NCBI GenBank assembly: GCA_945906305.1
Contig: CAMDQT010000028.1
Span: 1-44,355, forward strand
Reading direction: 5' to 3'
From: Ferrithrix thermotolerans DSM 19514
GTDB taxonomy: Bacteria > Actinomycetota > Acidimicrobiia > Acidimicrobiales > CAIXPF01
Length of the DNA: 44,355 nucleotides
The position numbers and the translations under genes are program-made. Below the pieces are notes generated by a model that made no database searches, had not been told where the DNA came from, and saw only the letters and a program-made list of their open reading frames with translations. Positions 31,820 to 40,663 of the stretch are shown piece by piece; positions within the stretch are counted from its first letter, which is position 1, and every line of letters begins with the position of its first letter.

Positions 31820-33361
31820 CTACCGGGCCACGTCGGCGCCATTCGGCGCTGACGCCGACCCCGCGGACGGTTCCGCCAGGAGTGTCTCACCCTGTTGCAG
31901 CCCGGTGACGAAGGTCGGATCGAGCCGGGCAATGCTCAGGATCGGGCCATTCGGCACCGTATGGGCCGCCGCGGCCGGAACAGACAGCTCCCACAGCAGC
32001 GCCGGACGGGTGCCGTGCCAGCGTAAGGCAAACGCCAGGGACCCGAACGCCGTGCGCAGCCCATGGACATCAAGCATGCGCCCACGCCAAAGATCCTGCC
32101 AACCGGGCAGCAGATCGAGTCCGCGCCCACCATCGTCGGCGACCAGGGCGAAACGCAACGCCAACAAGGCCGAACCGTCTCCATCGCCAGCGAAGGTCGC
32201 GGCGCGGTGCGCGGTCACCACACGGACCGTCGCGGCATCGGCCGCGGCGCCGTCGGGAGCGACCCCAGCCTCGCCGTGCCGGGCGAGCAGGCGTTTCGCC
32301 GCCCAGTGCGCCACCAACGACGTCGAATCGACCGCGGCGCGGCGGCGACCCCAGCGTCGGGGACGATGGCCTGCCCAACGGACCAACTCGAGGGCGGGAC
32401 CGGCGAGCAACGCACTAAGTTGCGCCGCCTCGCGGTCATCATCGGCCCAGGTCACCACATCCGAGGCGGCCACCAGCAGCGCTGCGGCGTATTCGGCCGG
32501 GACCGGCGGGCGCAGTTCGGACAGCGCCGCGTTCAGCCGACGAGCAGCCTCCGCGCCGTGACCGAAGGCGGCCAGGGCGCTGATGTCCGCGCTGCTCGAT
32601 GCCTGGCGAGACAGCAATAACCGGCAGCGCCGCTCGAACGCTTCGAGCTCGGCCCGCTCGTCACCGAGACCGAACCGACACGTTGCATCGAGTTGCCGTC
32701 GCCACCCCCGAATGACCCCCTCCGCCGAGGGTGCATCCAGGGGCGAGACATCAATTCGATCCTCGGACCGAAGCTGGGGCGCAACGAGGAACCGGACACC
32801 GCTACCGTGGGCCAAAGCGAAGACCAGCGCCACCGCCCCCGCCGCGGCATCGCCATCAACCGTGGTCGGCTCGCCGCCCGACGACGCGGCCAGCACCTCG
32901 GCCAATGTGTCGAGATCCGCCGCCATGACGAAACCATCCGCGGGCCGGTTCGCCGCCAGCAGCACCGAGCCGTCGCAGTACAGCCGGGCACCATCGGGCC
33001 GCCACGTTCGCTCACCAGCGGTGCTCGAACGAGCCACCAACGCCACCGCAACGGGGCTTCGGCTGTCGTTGTTGACCTCCAACACGGTCAATTCGCGGCC
33101 AGCCACCACCGCGCCGTAGCCGAGCACCCTGGCATCACCGCCAGGGATGCGAAGCAGGGTCTGCACGACCGGTGCGCCGTCGAGCAGTTGACGGCGCACC
33201 GCCACCTCCTGCGCTGGCCGGTGCCAGCGATCCTCGGCACCGATCCACCATTCCAGTTCGACGTCGACGGTTCGAACCGATCCGGCACCGTCCACCTCGA
33301 CGGGCGAGGCACTCTCGAGTACCCCGACGAGGGTCGGGGACCGCGCCGGCCGAAGGCTCAC
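31820..33361 (-). CDS. Hypothetical protein, 513 residues, coupled to gpsA
   Basis: Start taken as GTG 33361, which overlaps the gpsA stop (GTGA); a further in-frame Met at 33460 lies inside gpsA. The N-terminal 240 residues are beta-rich (VDVELEWWIGAEDRWHRPAQ, VLEVNNDSRSPVAVALVARS). Residues from about 250 on are alpha-helical with repeated Leu/Ala/Arg segments, ending in a beta strand (LLWELSVPAAAAHTVPNGPI). The layout of a beta-sandwich followed by a helical toroid-like domain recalls six-hairpin glycosidases, but no catalytic motif is seen, so I leave the function open. No signal peptide. Coupling suggests expression with gpsA. It precedes rnhB by 41 bp. Confidence 0.75.
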   Translation of the reverse strand: MSLRPARSPTLVGVLESASPVEVDGAGSVRTVDVELEWWIGAEDRWHRPAQEVAVRRQLLDGAPVVQTLLRIPGGDARVLGYGAVVAGRELTVLEVNNDSRSPVAVALVARSSTAGERTWRPDGARLYCDGSVLLAANRPADGFVMAADLDTLAEVLAASSGGEPTTVDGDAAAGAVALVFALAHGSGVRFLVAPQLRSEDRIDVSPLDAPSAEGVIRGWRRQLDATCRFGLGDERAELEAFERRCRLLLSRQASSSADISALAAFGHGAEAARRLNAALSELRPPVPAEYAAALLVAASDVVTWADDDREAAQLSALLAGPALELVRWAGHRPRRWGRRRAAVDSTSLVAHWAAKRLLARHGEAGVAPDGAAADAATVRVVTAHRAATFAGDGDGSALLALRFALVADDGGRGLDLLPGWQDLWRGRMLDVHGLRTAFGSLAFALRWHGTRPALLWELSVPAAAAHTVPNGPILSIARLDPTFVTGLQQGETLLAEPSAGSASAPNGADVAR

Positions 33362-34359
33362 CGGCCGAGCAAAGAGGGGTTGGTCGAGCGACGAAGCAGC
33401 CCCCGGTACGCCTCCTGGGCGGAGCGGCCATGGTTGATCACCGCGTCCATCTCGGCGCAAATGGGCAGATCGATGCCGACCTGCGCCGCAAGCTGCATGA
33501 CGACACTGGCGGAATGCAGTCCTTCCACCGCGAAGCGCGCCTCGGTTCGCACCTCGGCCAACGGTCGACCCCGACCCAATTGTTCACCAACCCAGCGACT
33601 GCGACTGAGTGGGTTGATACAGGTGGCGATCAAGTCGCCCATACCGGCAAGACCGGCGAGCGTCTCGGGGCGACCCCCCATGGCCAGACCGAACCGGGTG
33701 AGTTCAGCGAGACCCCTGGTGATCACCGCCGCTCTGGTGTTGTCCCCCGTCTCGAGGCCGTCGGCGATGCCCGAAGCGATGGCGATCACGTTCTTGACCA
33801 CCCCGGCGATCTCGCAGCCGACCACATCGCTATTCGTGTACACGCGGAACACGTCGGACGCGAACACCCGCTGCAACACCTCGGCCACATGGGGTTCGTT
33901 CATCGCCACCACTGACGCCGCGGCATGGCCGCTGATGATCTCCTGGGCCAAGTTGGGGCCCGTCAGAACGCCCGCCGGATGGCCGGGTAGGACCTCGCTG
34001 ATTATCTGCGTCATGCGCAGGCCGCTGTGCTGCTCCAAACCCTTGGCCAGGTTCACCACCGGCACCCACGGCCGCACATACAACGCCGCCGCTTCGAGTA
34101 CCGAGCGGAAGGCGTAGGAGGGTACGGCCATGACGAGCACGTCGGCCTGCGCAACGGCGTCGCTCAACGACGCGGTGGCCCGAAGGCTCTCGGTCAGGGT
34201 GGCCCCGGGCAGGTAGTGGCTGTTGGTGTGCCGGCTGTTGATCTCCTCCGCGATCTCGGCGCGACGGGCCCACAGCACGGTTGGCGCATTTCGGGCGGCA
34301 AGAGACGCCATGGTCGAACCCCAGGTACCACCGCCGAGAACGACCACCCCGATGTTCAT
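33358..34359 (-). CDS. gpsA: Glycerol-3-phosphate dehydrogenase [NAD(P)+]
   Basis: 333 residues from ATG 34359. Reduces dihydroxyacetone phosphate to glycerol 3-phosphate for phospholipid synthesis. NAD-binding GGGTWGSTMA near 9-18, LVMAVPSYAFRSVL, VNLAKGLEQHS, LTGPNLAQEI, and the catalytic Lys in EIAGVVKNVIAIASGIADGL; then NTRAAVITRGLAE, AGMGDLIATCINPLSRSR and the ending AEMDAVIN. All conserved parts are present. The stop overlaps the next gene start. Confidence 0.96.
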   Translation of the reverse strand: MNIGVVVLGGGTWGSTMASLAARNAPTVLWARRAEIAEEINSRHTNSHYLPGATLTESLRATASLSDAVAQADVLVMAVPSYAFRSVLEAAALYVRPWVPVVNLAKGLEQHSGLRMTQIISEVLPGHPAGVLTGPNLAQEIISGHAAASVVAMNEPHVAEVLQRVFASDVFRVYTNSDVVGCEIAGVVKNVIAIASGIADGLETGDNTRAAVITRGLAELTRFGLAMGGRPETLAGLAGMGDLIATCINPLSRSRWVGEQLGRGRPLAEVRTEARFAVEGLHSASVVMQLAAQVGIDLPICAEMDAVINHGRSAQEAYRGLLRRSTNPSLLGR

Positions 34360-34475
34360 GGTGCCAAACTACGACGTGTTGGCGCCGGGCACGATTCGAA
34401 GCAAACTCCGCTGGTGCTGGCGCTGGCTGCGGTGGTGCTGGACCCCGCGACAGAACCGGTCCGTAGACTGCGGCG

Positions 34476-35120
34476 GTGCCCCCAACCGCTGACCCGTTCG
34501 CCGGTGTGGCGCTTCTTGTCCCGGTGAAGGCATTTTCCGAGGCCAAGAGCCGCCTCGCCCCCGTACTCGATCCGGGCCAACGCGCGGTGTTGGCCCGCCG
34601 GATGGCCACCATCGTCGTGCGGGCCGCGGGGACGATGGCGGTCCATGTGGTGTGCGAGGACCGAGACGTCGCCGCTTGGGCCGAGGAGATGGGAGCCACC
34701 GTTCTGTGGCGGCCGGGCCGGGGTCTGAACCAAGCGGTCAGCGCCGGAGTGGAGGCGCTCCGAGACGCCGGGTTCCACCAAGTTGTGGTCGTGCATTCTG
34801 ACCTACCACTAGCCGAAGGGCTCGACCGTCTCGGCGCCTTCAGCGGGGTGACCATCGTTCCAGACCGCCGCGACGACGGCACCAACGCTATCGCCGTACC
34901 GACCGGAGCCGGATTCTGCTTCGCCTATGGGCTGGGCAGCTTCCGCCGCCATGCCGCGGAGGCCCGGCGCCTCGGCCTCGAACTACGGGTGCTCCGACAC
35001 CCTCGGCTCAGCCTCGATGTCGACCTTCCCGCCGACCTGAGAGAGGCGCTGGCGAGTTTCGACTCTCCGGCCGGGGAGCCCGGCGGGCCGCTCGGCATCA
35101 CCATGCCCCCATCGACCTAG
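34476..35120 (+). CDS. cofC: 2-phospho-L-lactate guanylyltransferase (coenzyme F420 biosynthesis)
   Basis: 214 residues from GTG 34476. CofC activates 2-phospho-L-lactate (or phosphoenolpyruvate in actinomycetes) with GTP for F420 assembly. LLVPVKAFSEAKSRLAPVLD is the nucleotide-binding start, VVVVHSDLPLA the metal-binding region, and VPDRRDDGTNAIAVPTGAGF the conserved loop. The C-terminal SLDVDLPADL is characteristic. The other F420 genes (cofD, cofE, cofGH) are not in the window. Confidence 0.92.
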   Translation: MPPTADPFAGVALLVPVKAFSEAKSRLAPVLDPGQRAVLARRMATIVVRAAGTMAVHVVCEDRDVAAWAEEMGATVLWRPGRGLNQAVSAGVEALRDAGFHQVVVVHSDLPLAEGLDRLGAFSGVTIVPDRRDDGTNAIAVPTGAGFCFAYGLGSFRRHAAEARRLGLELRVLRHPRLSLDVDLPADLREALASFDSPAGEPGGPLGITMPPST

Positions 35121-35129
35121 GCTGGACCG

Positions 35130-35954
35130 GTGACCGATCCCACCGCCGCCAACGCACCGTCCAGCGCCGCCGACCCGGCGGCGGACGCCACCACCGCTCC
35201 GGTCGTTTTCGGTTCCGTCGCCGCGTCGGTGTCTGCCAACCTGACCGTGCCGAAACGAGTACTGGCCATTGGCGCTCATCCCGACGATGTCGAGTTCGGC
35301 TGCGGTGCGACCCTGGCGAAGTGGGCTTGCGCCGGTGCGGTCGTGCATCACCTGATCTGTACCGATGGGTCCAAAGGGACCTGGGACGCGCAGCAGAACC
35401 CGGCCGAGTTGGTCATGATGCGCCAGCAGGAGCAGCGCGCCGCGGCAGCCGCGCTCGGGGCGACCGGCGAGGTGGTGTTCCTGGGCTGGACCGACGGCGA
35501 ACTGGACTCCGGCCTGCGCCAACGATGGGAGGTCGCCTACTGGATCCGCCGCCTTCGGCCCGATGTCGTCATCGGCCATGATCCGTGGAAGCGCTACCGC
35601 CTGCACCCCGATCACCGCCATGCGGGCCTACTGACGGTAGAAGGCATCGTCGCCGCTCGCGATCCGCTGTTCTTTCCGGAGCAGAACCTTGAGCACCACC
35701 GCCCGACCGCGTTGCTGCTCTACGAAGCCGACGAAGCAGACCATGTCGAAGATGTGACCGGCTTCGCCGGCACCAAACTCGCCGCGTTGTTCGCCCATAC
35801 CAGCCAGTTCCGTTCGACGATGAAGATCGAGGACACCGACGCGGGCGAACAACGCCAAATCTTCACGGCGCGCATCGTGGCCCGCCTCGGCCAACACGGC
35901 GCGATCAAAGGCTTCACCCACGGCGAGGCGTTCAAGCTCATCGCTCAACTCTGA
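35130..35954 (+). CDS. PIG-L/LmbE-family N-acetyl sugar deacetylase
   Basis: 274 residues from GTG 35130, 9 bp after cofC. After an Ala/Thr-rich N-terminus of about 40 residues comes the zinc site AIGAHPDDVEFGCG near 47-60 and HPDH near 157-160. VFLGWTDGELDSGLRQRWEV is typical of actinobacterial LmbE-like proteins. The family includes MshB and Mca of mycothiol metabolism, but the substrate-defining regions do not let me choose among them. Cytosolic. Probably co-transcribed with cofC. Confidence 0.88.
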   Translation: MTDPTAANAPSSAADPAADATTAPVVFGSVAASVSANLTVPKRVLAIGAHPDDVEFGCGATLAKWACAGAVVHHLICTDGSKGTWDAQQNPAELVMMRQQEQRAAAAALGATGEVVFLGWTDGELDSGLRQRWEVAYWIRRLRPDVVIGHDPWKRYRLHPDHRHAGLLTVEGIVAARDPLFFPEQNLEHHRPTALLLYEADEADHVEDVTGFAGTKLAALFAHTSQFRSTMKIEDTDAGEQRQIFTARIVARLGQHGAIKGFTHGEAFKLIAQL

Positions 35955-35970
35955 GCGCCAGCGTGACGAC

Positions 35971-36720
35971 GTGACGCTCAGCGACACTCTTGCCAACTCA
36001 CCCCATGACGGTTGGCGCTGGGCGGGCCTCGACGGCTGCCGCACGGGGTGGGTGCTGGCGCTGCTGTACTCACTTGATACTGTCCCGCGCTTTTCGGTCT
36101 CGCTACACCGCCGCTTGGCGGACGCCGTAGCTGCCGCCAACGAGCACGGCGCGACCACGATCGGCGTGGACATACCTATTGGTTTGTCTGAGAATGGCCC
36201 CCGGGTGGCCGACCTCGAAGCCCGGTCTTTGCTCGGCATGCGACGCTCGACGGTGTTCCCTACCCCGGTGCGTGCCGTGTTGAGCGCAACGGACTACCGC
36301 GACGCCCTCGAACGGTCGCGCCAGGCGTGCGGTAAAGGCCTGTCCAAACAGGCATGGAACCTGGTGCCCAAGATCATCGAGGCCGACCGTTACGTGCGCC
36401 CACAGGACGAGGACCGCCTGTTCGAGGTCCATCCCGAGTTGGCCTTCTCGCGCCTTGCGGGCGAAGTGATCGCCGAGCCGAAGAAGACCCCTGACGGTCG
36501 CCGCCGTCGACTGGATCTACTCGGCGCAGCGCTCGGCCTGAGCGGCGCAGAACTTCGCCGGCTCGGCGAACTACGGCCCGGTGCGGGCGCGGCCGGTGAC
36601 GACGTGCTCGACGCCCTCGCTGTCGCCCTGTCGGCCCGCGCCCTCGACACGGGAGGCGGCACCGTCCTCGGCGACGGCACCCGCGACCGCCACGGTCGCA
36701 CCATGCGTATCTGTTTCTGA
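35971..36720 (+). CDS. DUF429-family protein (RNase H-like fold)
   Basis: 249 residues from GTG 35971, 16 bp after the LmbE-like gene. AGLDGCRTGWV at the first strand, GVDIPIGLSENGPRVADLEA, FPTPVRAVL, SKQAWNLVPKIIEAD, EVHPELAF and AGDDVLDALAVAL are the DUF429 pattern, predicted to be an RNase H-like nuclease with acidic residues D, D, E and D in these segments. No biochemical role is established that I know of. Part of an apparent operon with cofC and the deacetylase. Its last codons are the first unit of a 16-bp triple repeat. Confidence 0.85.
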   Translation: MTLSDTLANSPHDGWRWAGLDGCRTGWVLALLYSLDTVPRFSVSLHRRLADAVAAANEHGATTIGVDIPIGLSENGPRVADLEARSLLGMRRSTVFPTPVRAVLSATDYRDALERSRQACGKGLSKQAWNLVPKIIEADRYVRPQDEDRLFEVHPELAFSRLAGEVIAEPKKTPDGRRRRLDLLGAALGLSGAELRRLGELRPGAGAAGDDVLDALAVALSARALDTGGGTVLGDGTRDRHGRTMRICF

Positions 36721-36752
36721 GCGCATCTGTTTCTGAGCGCATCTGTTTCTGA
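36705..36752 (+). repeat. Three tandem 16-bp units covering the DUF429 stop codon
   Basis: GCG(T/C)ATCTGTTTCTGA repeated three times head to tail (36705, 36721, 36737); the first has T where the others have C. Because 16 is not a multiple of three, the TGA of the three units falls in all three reading frames. Confidence 0.9.
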
Positions 36753-36785
36753 GCGACCGCTTCACCCGCGAGACGTGGCGCCTAG

Positions 36786-36797
36786 ACCACTAGTGGT
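36786..36797. promoter_or_regulatory. Perfect 12-bp palindrome upstream of whiB
   Basis: ACCACTAGTGGT, a perfect palindrome about 190 bp before whiB; ACCCC-ACA-GGGGT follows at 36817-36829. Both are in the 269-bp whiB upstream region, which holds no other gene I can support. An operator is possible. Confidence 0.3.
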
Positions 36798-36989
36798 GGA
36801 GTTTTGAGGTCGAATTACCCCACAGGGGTGCACAAAGGCCCACTGGCAGGGAAGAAAAAATCCCCCACCATGGGAAGCGAGTGAAGGCCCCGTTGATGCC
36901 CTCTGCGACCACGCAGCAGGACATGGGGTCGTGCCAGCCGCCCGGCCCCTTCCGGCACCCCCATGCAGCGCACAGAGGACGACAACGAG

Positions 36990-37301
36990 ATGACCCTGGT
37001 ACTCGACACTCCCGGTTGGACGCCCCCACAGTGGACTTCCGACGGCAATTGTCGAAACAAGACCGAACTCTTCTTCGCTCCGTATGCAGAGCGCCCGCAA
37101 TCACGTGACCGTCGTGAGGCAAAGGCTCGAGTGATCTGCGAACGCTGTCCCTCGATCGAGCCCTGCCGGAACTACGCCAGGACGAACCGCGAGTACGGCT
37201 TCTGGGGCGGGGAGTCTGAAGGTGACCGTGCCCGTGCCGGCTATGCGGTGCCGTGGCCGGTCGGGGTTACCCGCCAGCGCGTCCTCGCCGCCGCCGGCTG
37301 A
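36990..37301 (+). CDS. WhiB-family iron-sulfur transcription factor
   Basis: 103 residues from ATG 36990, chosen over ATG 36963 because GAGGAC lies eight bases before it. WhiB proteins hold a [4Fe-4S] cluster sensing redox and NO and act with the principal sigma factor. The four cluster ligands are C21 (DGNCRNKTELFF), C50, C53 and C59 (ICERCPSIEPC), followed by GFWGGESEGDRARA, the turn and start of the DNA-binding tail. The C-terminus is short and not strongly basic. The subclass cannot be stated with certainty. Confidence 0.92.
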   Translation: MTLVLDTPGWTPPQWTSDGNCRNKTELFFAPYAERPQSRDRREAKARVICERCPSIEPCRNYARTNREYGFWGGESEGDRARAGYAVPWPVGVTRQRVLAAAG

Positions 37302-37412
37302 GCAAGCCCGACCGCTTCGCGTCGTTGTCTCATGGTCGGAACATACTGATCCTGCGGATTCGACCTCACCGCCAACCAAGGTCGCCTAGCCCCCCATCAA
37401 GCGGGGAAACCC

Positions 37413-38273
37413 ATGGGACCATTGACCATCGGGGCGCGGTTGGCGCAAGTAGCTGAGCACGTCAGCCAGGCGGCCGCGGCGACCAACCTCGACGCTGCTA
37501 TCGGCATCGTGCTCAAGCCAGAAGGCTTCGAAGTCCATCTCCGGCCGACCGAACCAGGCCAACACATCACCGACGCGCTGCGCGGTTTCGTGGCCCCGGC
37601 CTACTGGGATGTAGTCGGCATCGTGGCGCGGGGGCTGGCCTACACCATCGAAGCCGGTCGGTCCGCGGCCCAGCCGGTCGTGGTCGTTCATCTGCAAGCC
37701 CGCTGCGGTGCCACCTACTGTCTGCTCGGCCCGCCCGAAGGGCCATTGCGCCCTAGACACCGCGTCGTCGGTGGTGCCGTCGTCGAGGTGTGTCGTCGTA
37801 GCCTCGGCCTGCCCACCGACCCCGAGCCGGGCACACCGCTGTGGTGGTGGGCGGCCCGATGGCTCGACAACCTCGCAACGCAGGCTGGCATCGAGCGCTA
37901 CCGAGGGGAGACCGAACTACTGGCCCACTTCCCCGGTGGCCGGCCCTTCGGCCCCGCCCAGGATCTCGACGCGCTCGTAACGCACGGGCAGCTGTTGGCA
38001 TCGTCGTACCCCTGGTCGGTTTTGCGGCGAGCAGCGGGCGCAGGAGTGGTTCAGGTGAGCGGCATCTCTGCCCAGGAGGCCGATTGGATGGATGACGGCA
38101 TGTTCGCCCGGTGGGCCATGGCCGCGGTAACCCCTTGCGGCGTCAACCTGGCCCAGCTCCTGCCCCGACTCGAACCACGCCTCGCCGCCGGGCTAAGCAC
38201 CGCCTTGGCCCGTTGGGACCTCCCGATGAACGGTGGCCAGATGGCCGTGCCGCCGCGACACGGTGGGCCATGA
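37413..38273 (+). CDS. Hypothetical protein, 286 residues
   Basis: ATG 37413. Parts: an alpha/beta N-terminus (AIGIVLKPEGFEVHLRPTEP, DALRGFVAPAYWDVVGIVAR), then RARH-type strand VVVHLQARCGATYCLLG, a variable middle with TPLWWWAARWLDNLATQAG, and a helical C-terminus (EADWMDDGMFARWAMAAVTP). No signal peptide, membrane segment or known motif. I do not recognise the family; it may be a regulatory or binding protein. Codon use is like its neighbours. It follows whiB by 111 bp. Confidence 0.7.
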   Translation: MGPLTIGARLAQVAEHVSQAAAATNLDAAIGIVLKPEGFEVHLRPTEPGQHITDALRGFVAPAYWDVVGIVARGLAYTIEAGRSAAQPVVVVHLQARCGATYCLLGPPEGPLRPRHRVVGGAVVEVCRRSLGLPTDPEPGTPLWWWAARWLDNLATQAGIERYRGETELLAHFPGGRPFGPAQDLDALVTHGQLLASSYPWSVLRRAAGAGVVQVSGISAQEADWMDDGMFARWAMAAVTPCGVNLAQLLPRLEPRLAAGLSTALARWDLPMNGGQMAVPPRHGGP

Positions 38274-38310
38274 GTCCGACTGGAGGCCGAGGCGACTACC
38301 GTGCGCCGCA

Positions 38311-38769
38311 ATGGCTTCTGAACGTGCCGCGGAATTCGCCCCCCTCGATGCCATCCGGGCCGCGAAGTGGCGACGCTTCCTCTCCCCTGACCGAGTCTTC
38401 CTGCCGACATCGCTCGGTCTGCAACTCGAAGAAGTCCGAGTCGGCTATGCCCGCCTGCGCCTGCCGGTCACCCCCGCGGTCTGCCAAGCAGCCGGGTTCA
38501 TCCACGGCGGGGCCATCGCCGCGCTGCTCGACACCTCCGCCGTACCCGCAGTGGGCACGTACTACCCCGAGCAGCCCGAGATGATCACGGTGTCCATGAC
38601 CGTCGATTATTGCGGCGCAGTCAAGGATCAGGACGCCATCGCCGAGGCCTGGGTACGTAGCGGCGGCAATTCGCTGGCGTTCGTCCAAGCCGAGGCCAGG
38701 GCGACCGACGGCACGTTGGCAGCAACCGCATCGCTGGTGTTCCGGGTCCGGACACGTCCGGCGCGCTGA
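38311..38769 (+). CDS. Hotdog-fold PaaI-like thioesterase
   Basis: 152 residues from ATG 38311. The hotdog signature is AAGFIHGGAIAALLDTSAVP with the HGG at the head of the central helix, then VSMTVDYCGAVKDQDAIAEA and AEARATDGTLAATASLVFRV on strands. Members hydrolyse aryl- or acyl-CoA thioesters in the cytosol. Substrate unknown. Its stop is 11 bp from the converging regulator gene. Confidence 0.85.
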   Translation: MASERAAEFAPLDAIRAAKWRRFLSPDRVFLPTSLGLQLEEVRVGYARLRLPVTPAVCQAAGFIHGGAIAALLDTSAVPAVGTYYPEQPEMITVSMTVDYCGAVKDQDAIAEAWVRSGGNSLAFVQAEARATDGTLAATASLVFRVRTRPAR

Positions 38770-38780
38770 CACCGCTGCGC

Positions 38781-39461
38781 TCAGGCGTCGAGCATCACCA
38801 TGATCCGTTCGGCGGCAAAGGCCCCGATACCCACATGACGACCGTCCATTTCAAGGGTGAGGGTACCGTCGGGTGAGCTTGCGGTTACCAAGCCGGTATT
38901 GCCGGGGGTCACCGCAGCAGACTCGAGAAAGTGCAGTAGGCCGGCAGTGAACTCGAGCTCCTCGGGAATGCGGACCACCTGGAACTTCGCCCCGACAAGG
39001 ACCTCGCTGAGGGACACCGTGTTCGGTGCAGCGTAATCGGAGCCGGGGATCGGGTTACCGTGGGGGCAGGTTGTCGGCCCACCGAGCACGCGGTCGATGG
39101 CCGCCTCCACGGTCGGCGAGATAACCCCTTCCCATCGGGCCGCCTCAAGGTGAGCTTCTGCCCAGGACAGTCCGAGCAGGTCGGTCAACATCCGCTCGGC
39201 GAGGCGGTGCCGTCGCACCGTGCGCTCGGCGAGGGACCGCCCGGCGTCGGTGAGAACGATTTTCCGGTCGACCCTCACCGCGACGAACCCTTCGTGTTCG
39301 AGACGCCGCATCATCTCCGACACCGCCGGGCGCGAAACCCCGAGCCGCTCCGCGATGCGGGCTTGGATGACGTCGAAGTCATCCTCGGCCAACTCGAAGA
39401 TGGCCTCGCAATACTGGGCGAAGGCGATGTTCACCGGCGCGGTGATCCCGGGAGCAGCCAT
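38781..39461 (-). CDS. Metal-dependent DtxR/IdeR-type transcriptional regulator
   Basis: 226 residues from ATG 39461. N-terminal winged helix (AEDDFDVIQARIAERLGVSR, AVSEMMRRLEHEGFVAV), dimerisation region with RTVRRHRLAERMLTDLLGLS and the motif CPHGNPIPG, and a C-terminal FeoA/SH3-like domain (TVSLSEVLVGAKFQVVRIPE, GRHVGIGAFAAERIMV). This three-part build is that of IdeR, which represses iron genes with Fe2+, or of MntR-like members, which use Mn2+. The target metal is not decided. It reads away from the glutamine cyclotransferase gene. Confidence 0.88.
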   Translation of the reverse strand: MAAPGITAPVNIAFAQYCEAIFELAEDDFDVIQARIAERLGVSRPAVSEMMRRLEHEGFVAVRVDRKIVLTDAGRSLAERTVRRHRLAERMLTDLLGLSWAEAHLEAARWEGVISPTVEAAIDRVLGGPTTCPHGNPIPGSDYAAPNTVSLSEVLVGAKFQVVRIPEELEFTAGLLHFLESAAVTPGNTGLVTASSPDGTLTLEMDGRHVGIGAFAAERIMVMLDA

Positions 39462-39627
39462 GGTGGCAGCGTAGCGGGGACAGCACTGTTGTGAGGCGTT
39501 TGGTGGGAGTTGCCAGCTCCCCAACCCGACTCCCCCGGTTGGCCCAAAAACGACGCTGGACTCCTCGGTGGGCGGGCCGCGAGCACCGGCACCGAGCCCC
39601 ACCGCAGGGCCCGATACCGTGTCACCA

Positions 39628-40407
39628 ATGAGGTGCTCCATCAGGGTGATTGCGAACTGGGCGCTTGCCGCCACGCTGGCGAGTTGTGCCCCGGCGGAGC
39701 GAAGCGCCGACGGCGGCAGTGTGCCGCGGCTCACGGTACGGGTACTTGAACGGCTTTACCACGACCCCGAGGCGTTCACCCAAGGCTTGCTCGTCGTGGA
39801 TGGCGACCTGTACGAGTCCACCGGGCAGGTGGGTACTTCCTCGGTGCGGCGGGTCGAACTCGCCACCGGAACAGTGCTGCAGCGCTACGAGCTACCGAGC
39901 GGGGTCTTCGGGGAAGGCATCGCCGCGGTCGGTGACCGGCTCATCGTGCTCACCTGGACCTCGGGGGTGGCCTACAGCCTGGACCGGGCGAGCCTCACCC
40001 CTCGGGCGGAGTTCCGCTACCGCGGCGAGGGATGGGGCCTATGCGCGGCAGGAGCCGAGCTGATCCAGAGCGACGGGTCCAACCGCCTCACCCGCCGCGA
40101 CCCGGCCACCTTCAACCCGTTGGGCACCATCGAGGTTCTCGAAGCCGGCCGCCCCGTCGAACGGCTCAACGAACTCGAGTGTGTGCACGGCGACATCTAC
40201 GCCAACATCTGGCTGAGTACCGACATCGTGCGAATCGACGCCGCCAGCGGACGGGTAACCGCCCGCATCGACGCGTCCGCCTTGCGTCCCACCGGGGGCG
40301 ATGTCCAAGACGTACTCAACGGCATCGCCTACGACCCCCGCGACGCCACGTTTCTGTTGACTGGCAAACGCTGGGACATTCTCTACCGGGTGCGCTGGGA
40401 TACCTGA
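39628..40407 (+). CDS. Glutaminyl-peptide cyclotransferase-like lipoprotein
   Basis: 259 residues from ATG 39628. A lipoprotein signal WALAATLASCAPAE with lipobox LASC. The mature part is a beta-propeller of the bacterial glutamine cyclotransferase family: HDPEAFTQGLLVVDGDLYES near 44-63, TGQVGTSSVRRVELATGTVL, FGEGIAAVGDRLIVLTWTSG, LNELECVHGDIYANIW and LNGIAYDPRDATFLLTGKRW. The family converts N-terminal Gln to pyroglutamate. The Glu in the FTQGL and GEGI segments is as in characterised members. Extracytoplasmic. Regulator gene divergent at 39461. Confidence 0.88.
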   Translation: MRCSIRVIANWALAATLASCAPAERSADGGSVPRLTVRVLERLYHDPEAFTQGLLVVDGDLYESTGQVGTSSVRRVELATGTVLQRYELPSGVFGEGIAAVGDRLIVLTWTSGVAYSLDRASLTPRAEFRYRGEGWGLCAAGAELIQSDGSNRLTRRDPATFNPLGTIEVLEAGRPVERLNELECVHGDIYANIWLSTDIVRIDAASGRVTARIDASALRPTGGDVQDVLNGIAYDPRDATFLLTGKRWDILYRVRWDT

Positions 40408-40663
40408 GCACTACTCGGCCGATCTCCGCCGCGGCGACCCAGCCCCGCCCGTGGGGTCCGAACCGGGGCGCGTCGGTCCCGCTAGGTCGATCGACCCACA
40501 AAACCCCACCGGATTGGATCGACCCAACACCGTAGGTGACCACGGCTTAGCGCCTCGGCGTCCGCCACGGTCACCACCCCCGCCTTGCTCTACGCTGACG
40601 GCATCGCGCTCGCACGCCGCCCCGTGCCGCCGCGATGTCCAACGTCGGAAAAGGGCGGCACGC

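Noticed and set aside
32693-34117. Plus-strand frame of about 474 codons
   Set aside because: Runs antisense through gpsA and its coupled neighbour; Arg/Pro-rich noise.
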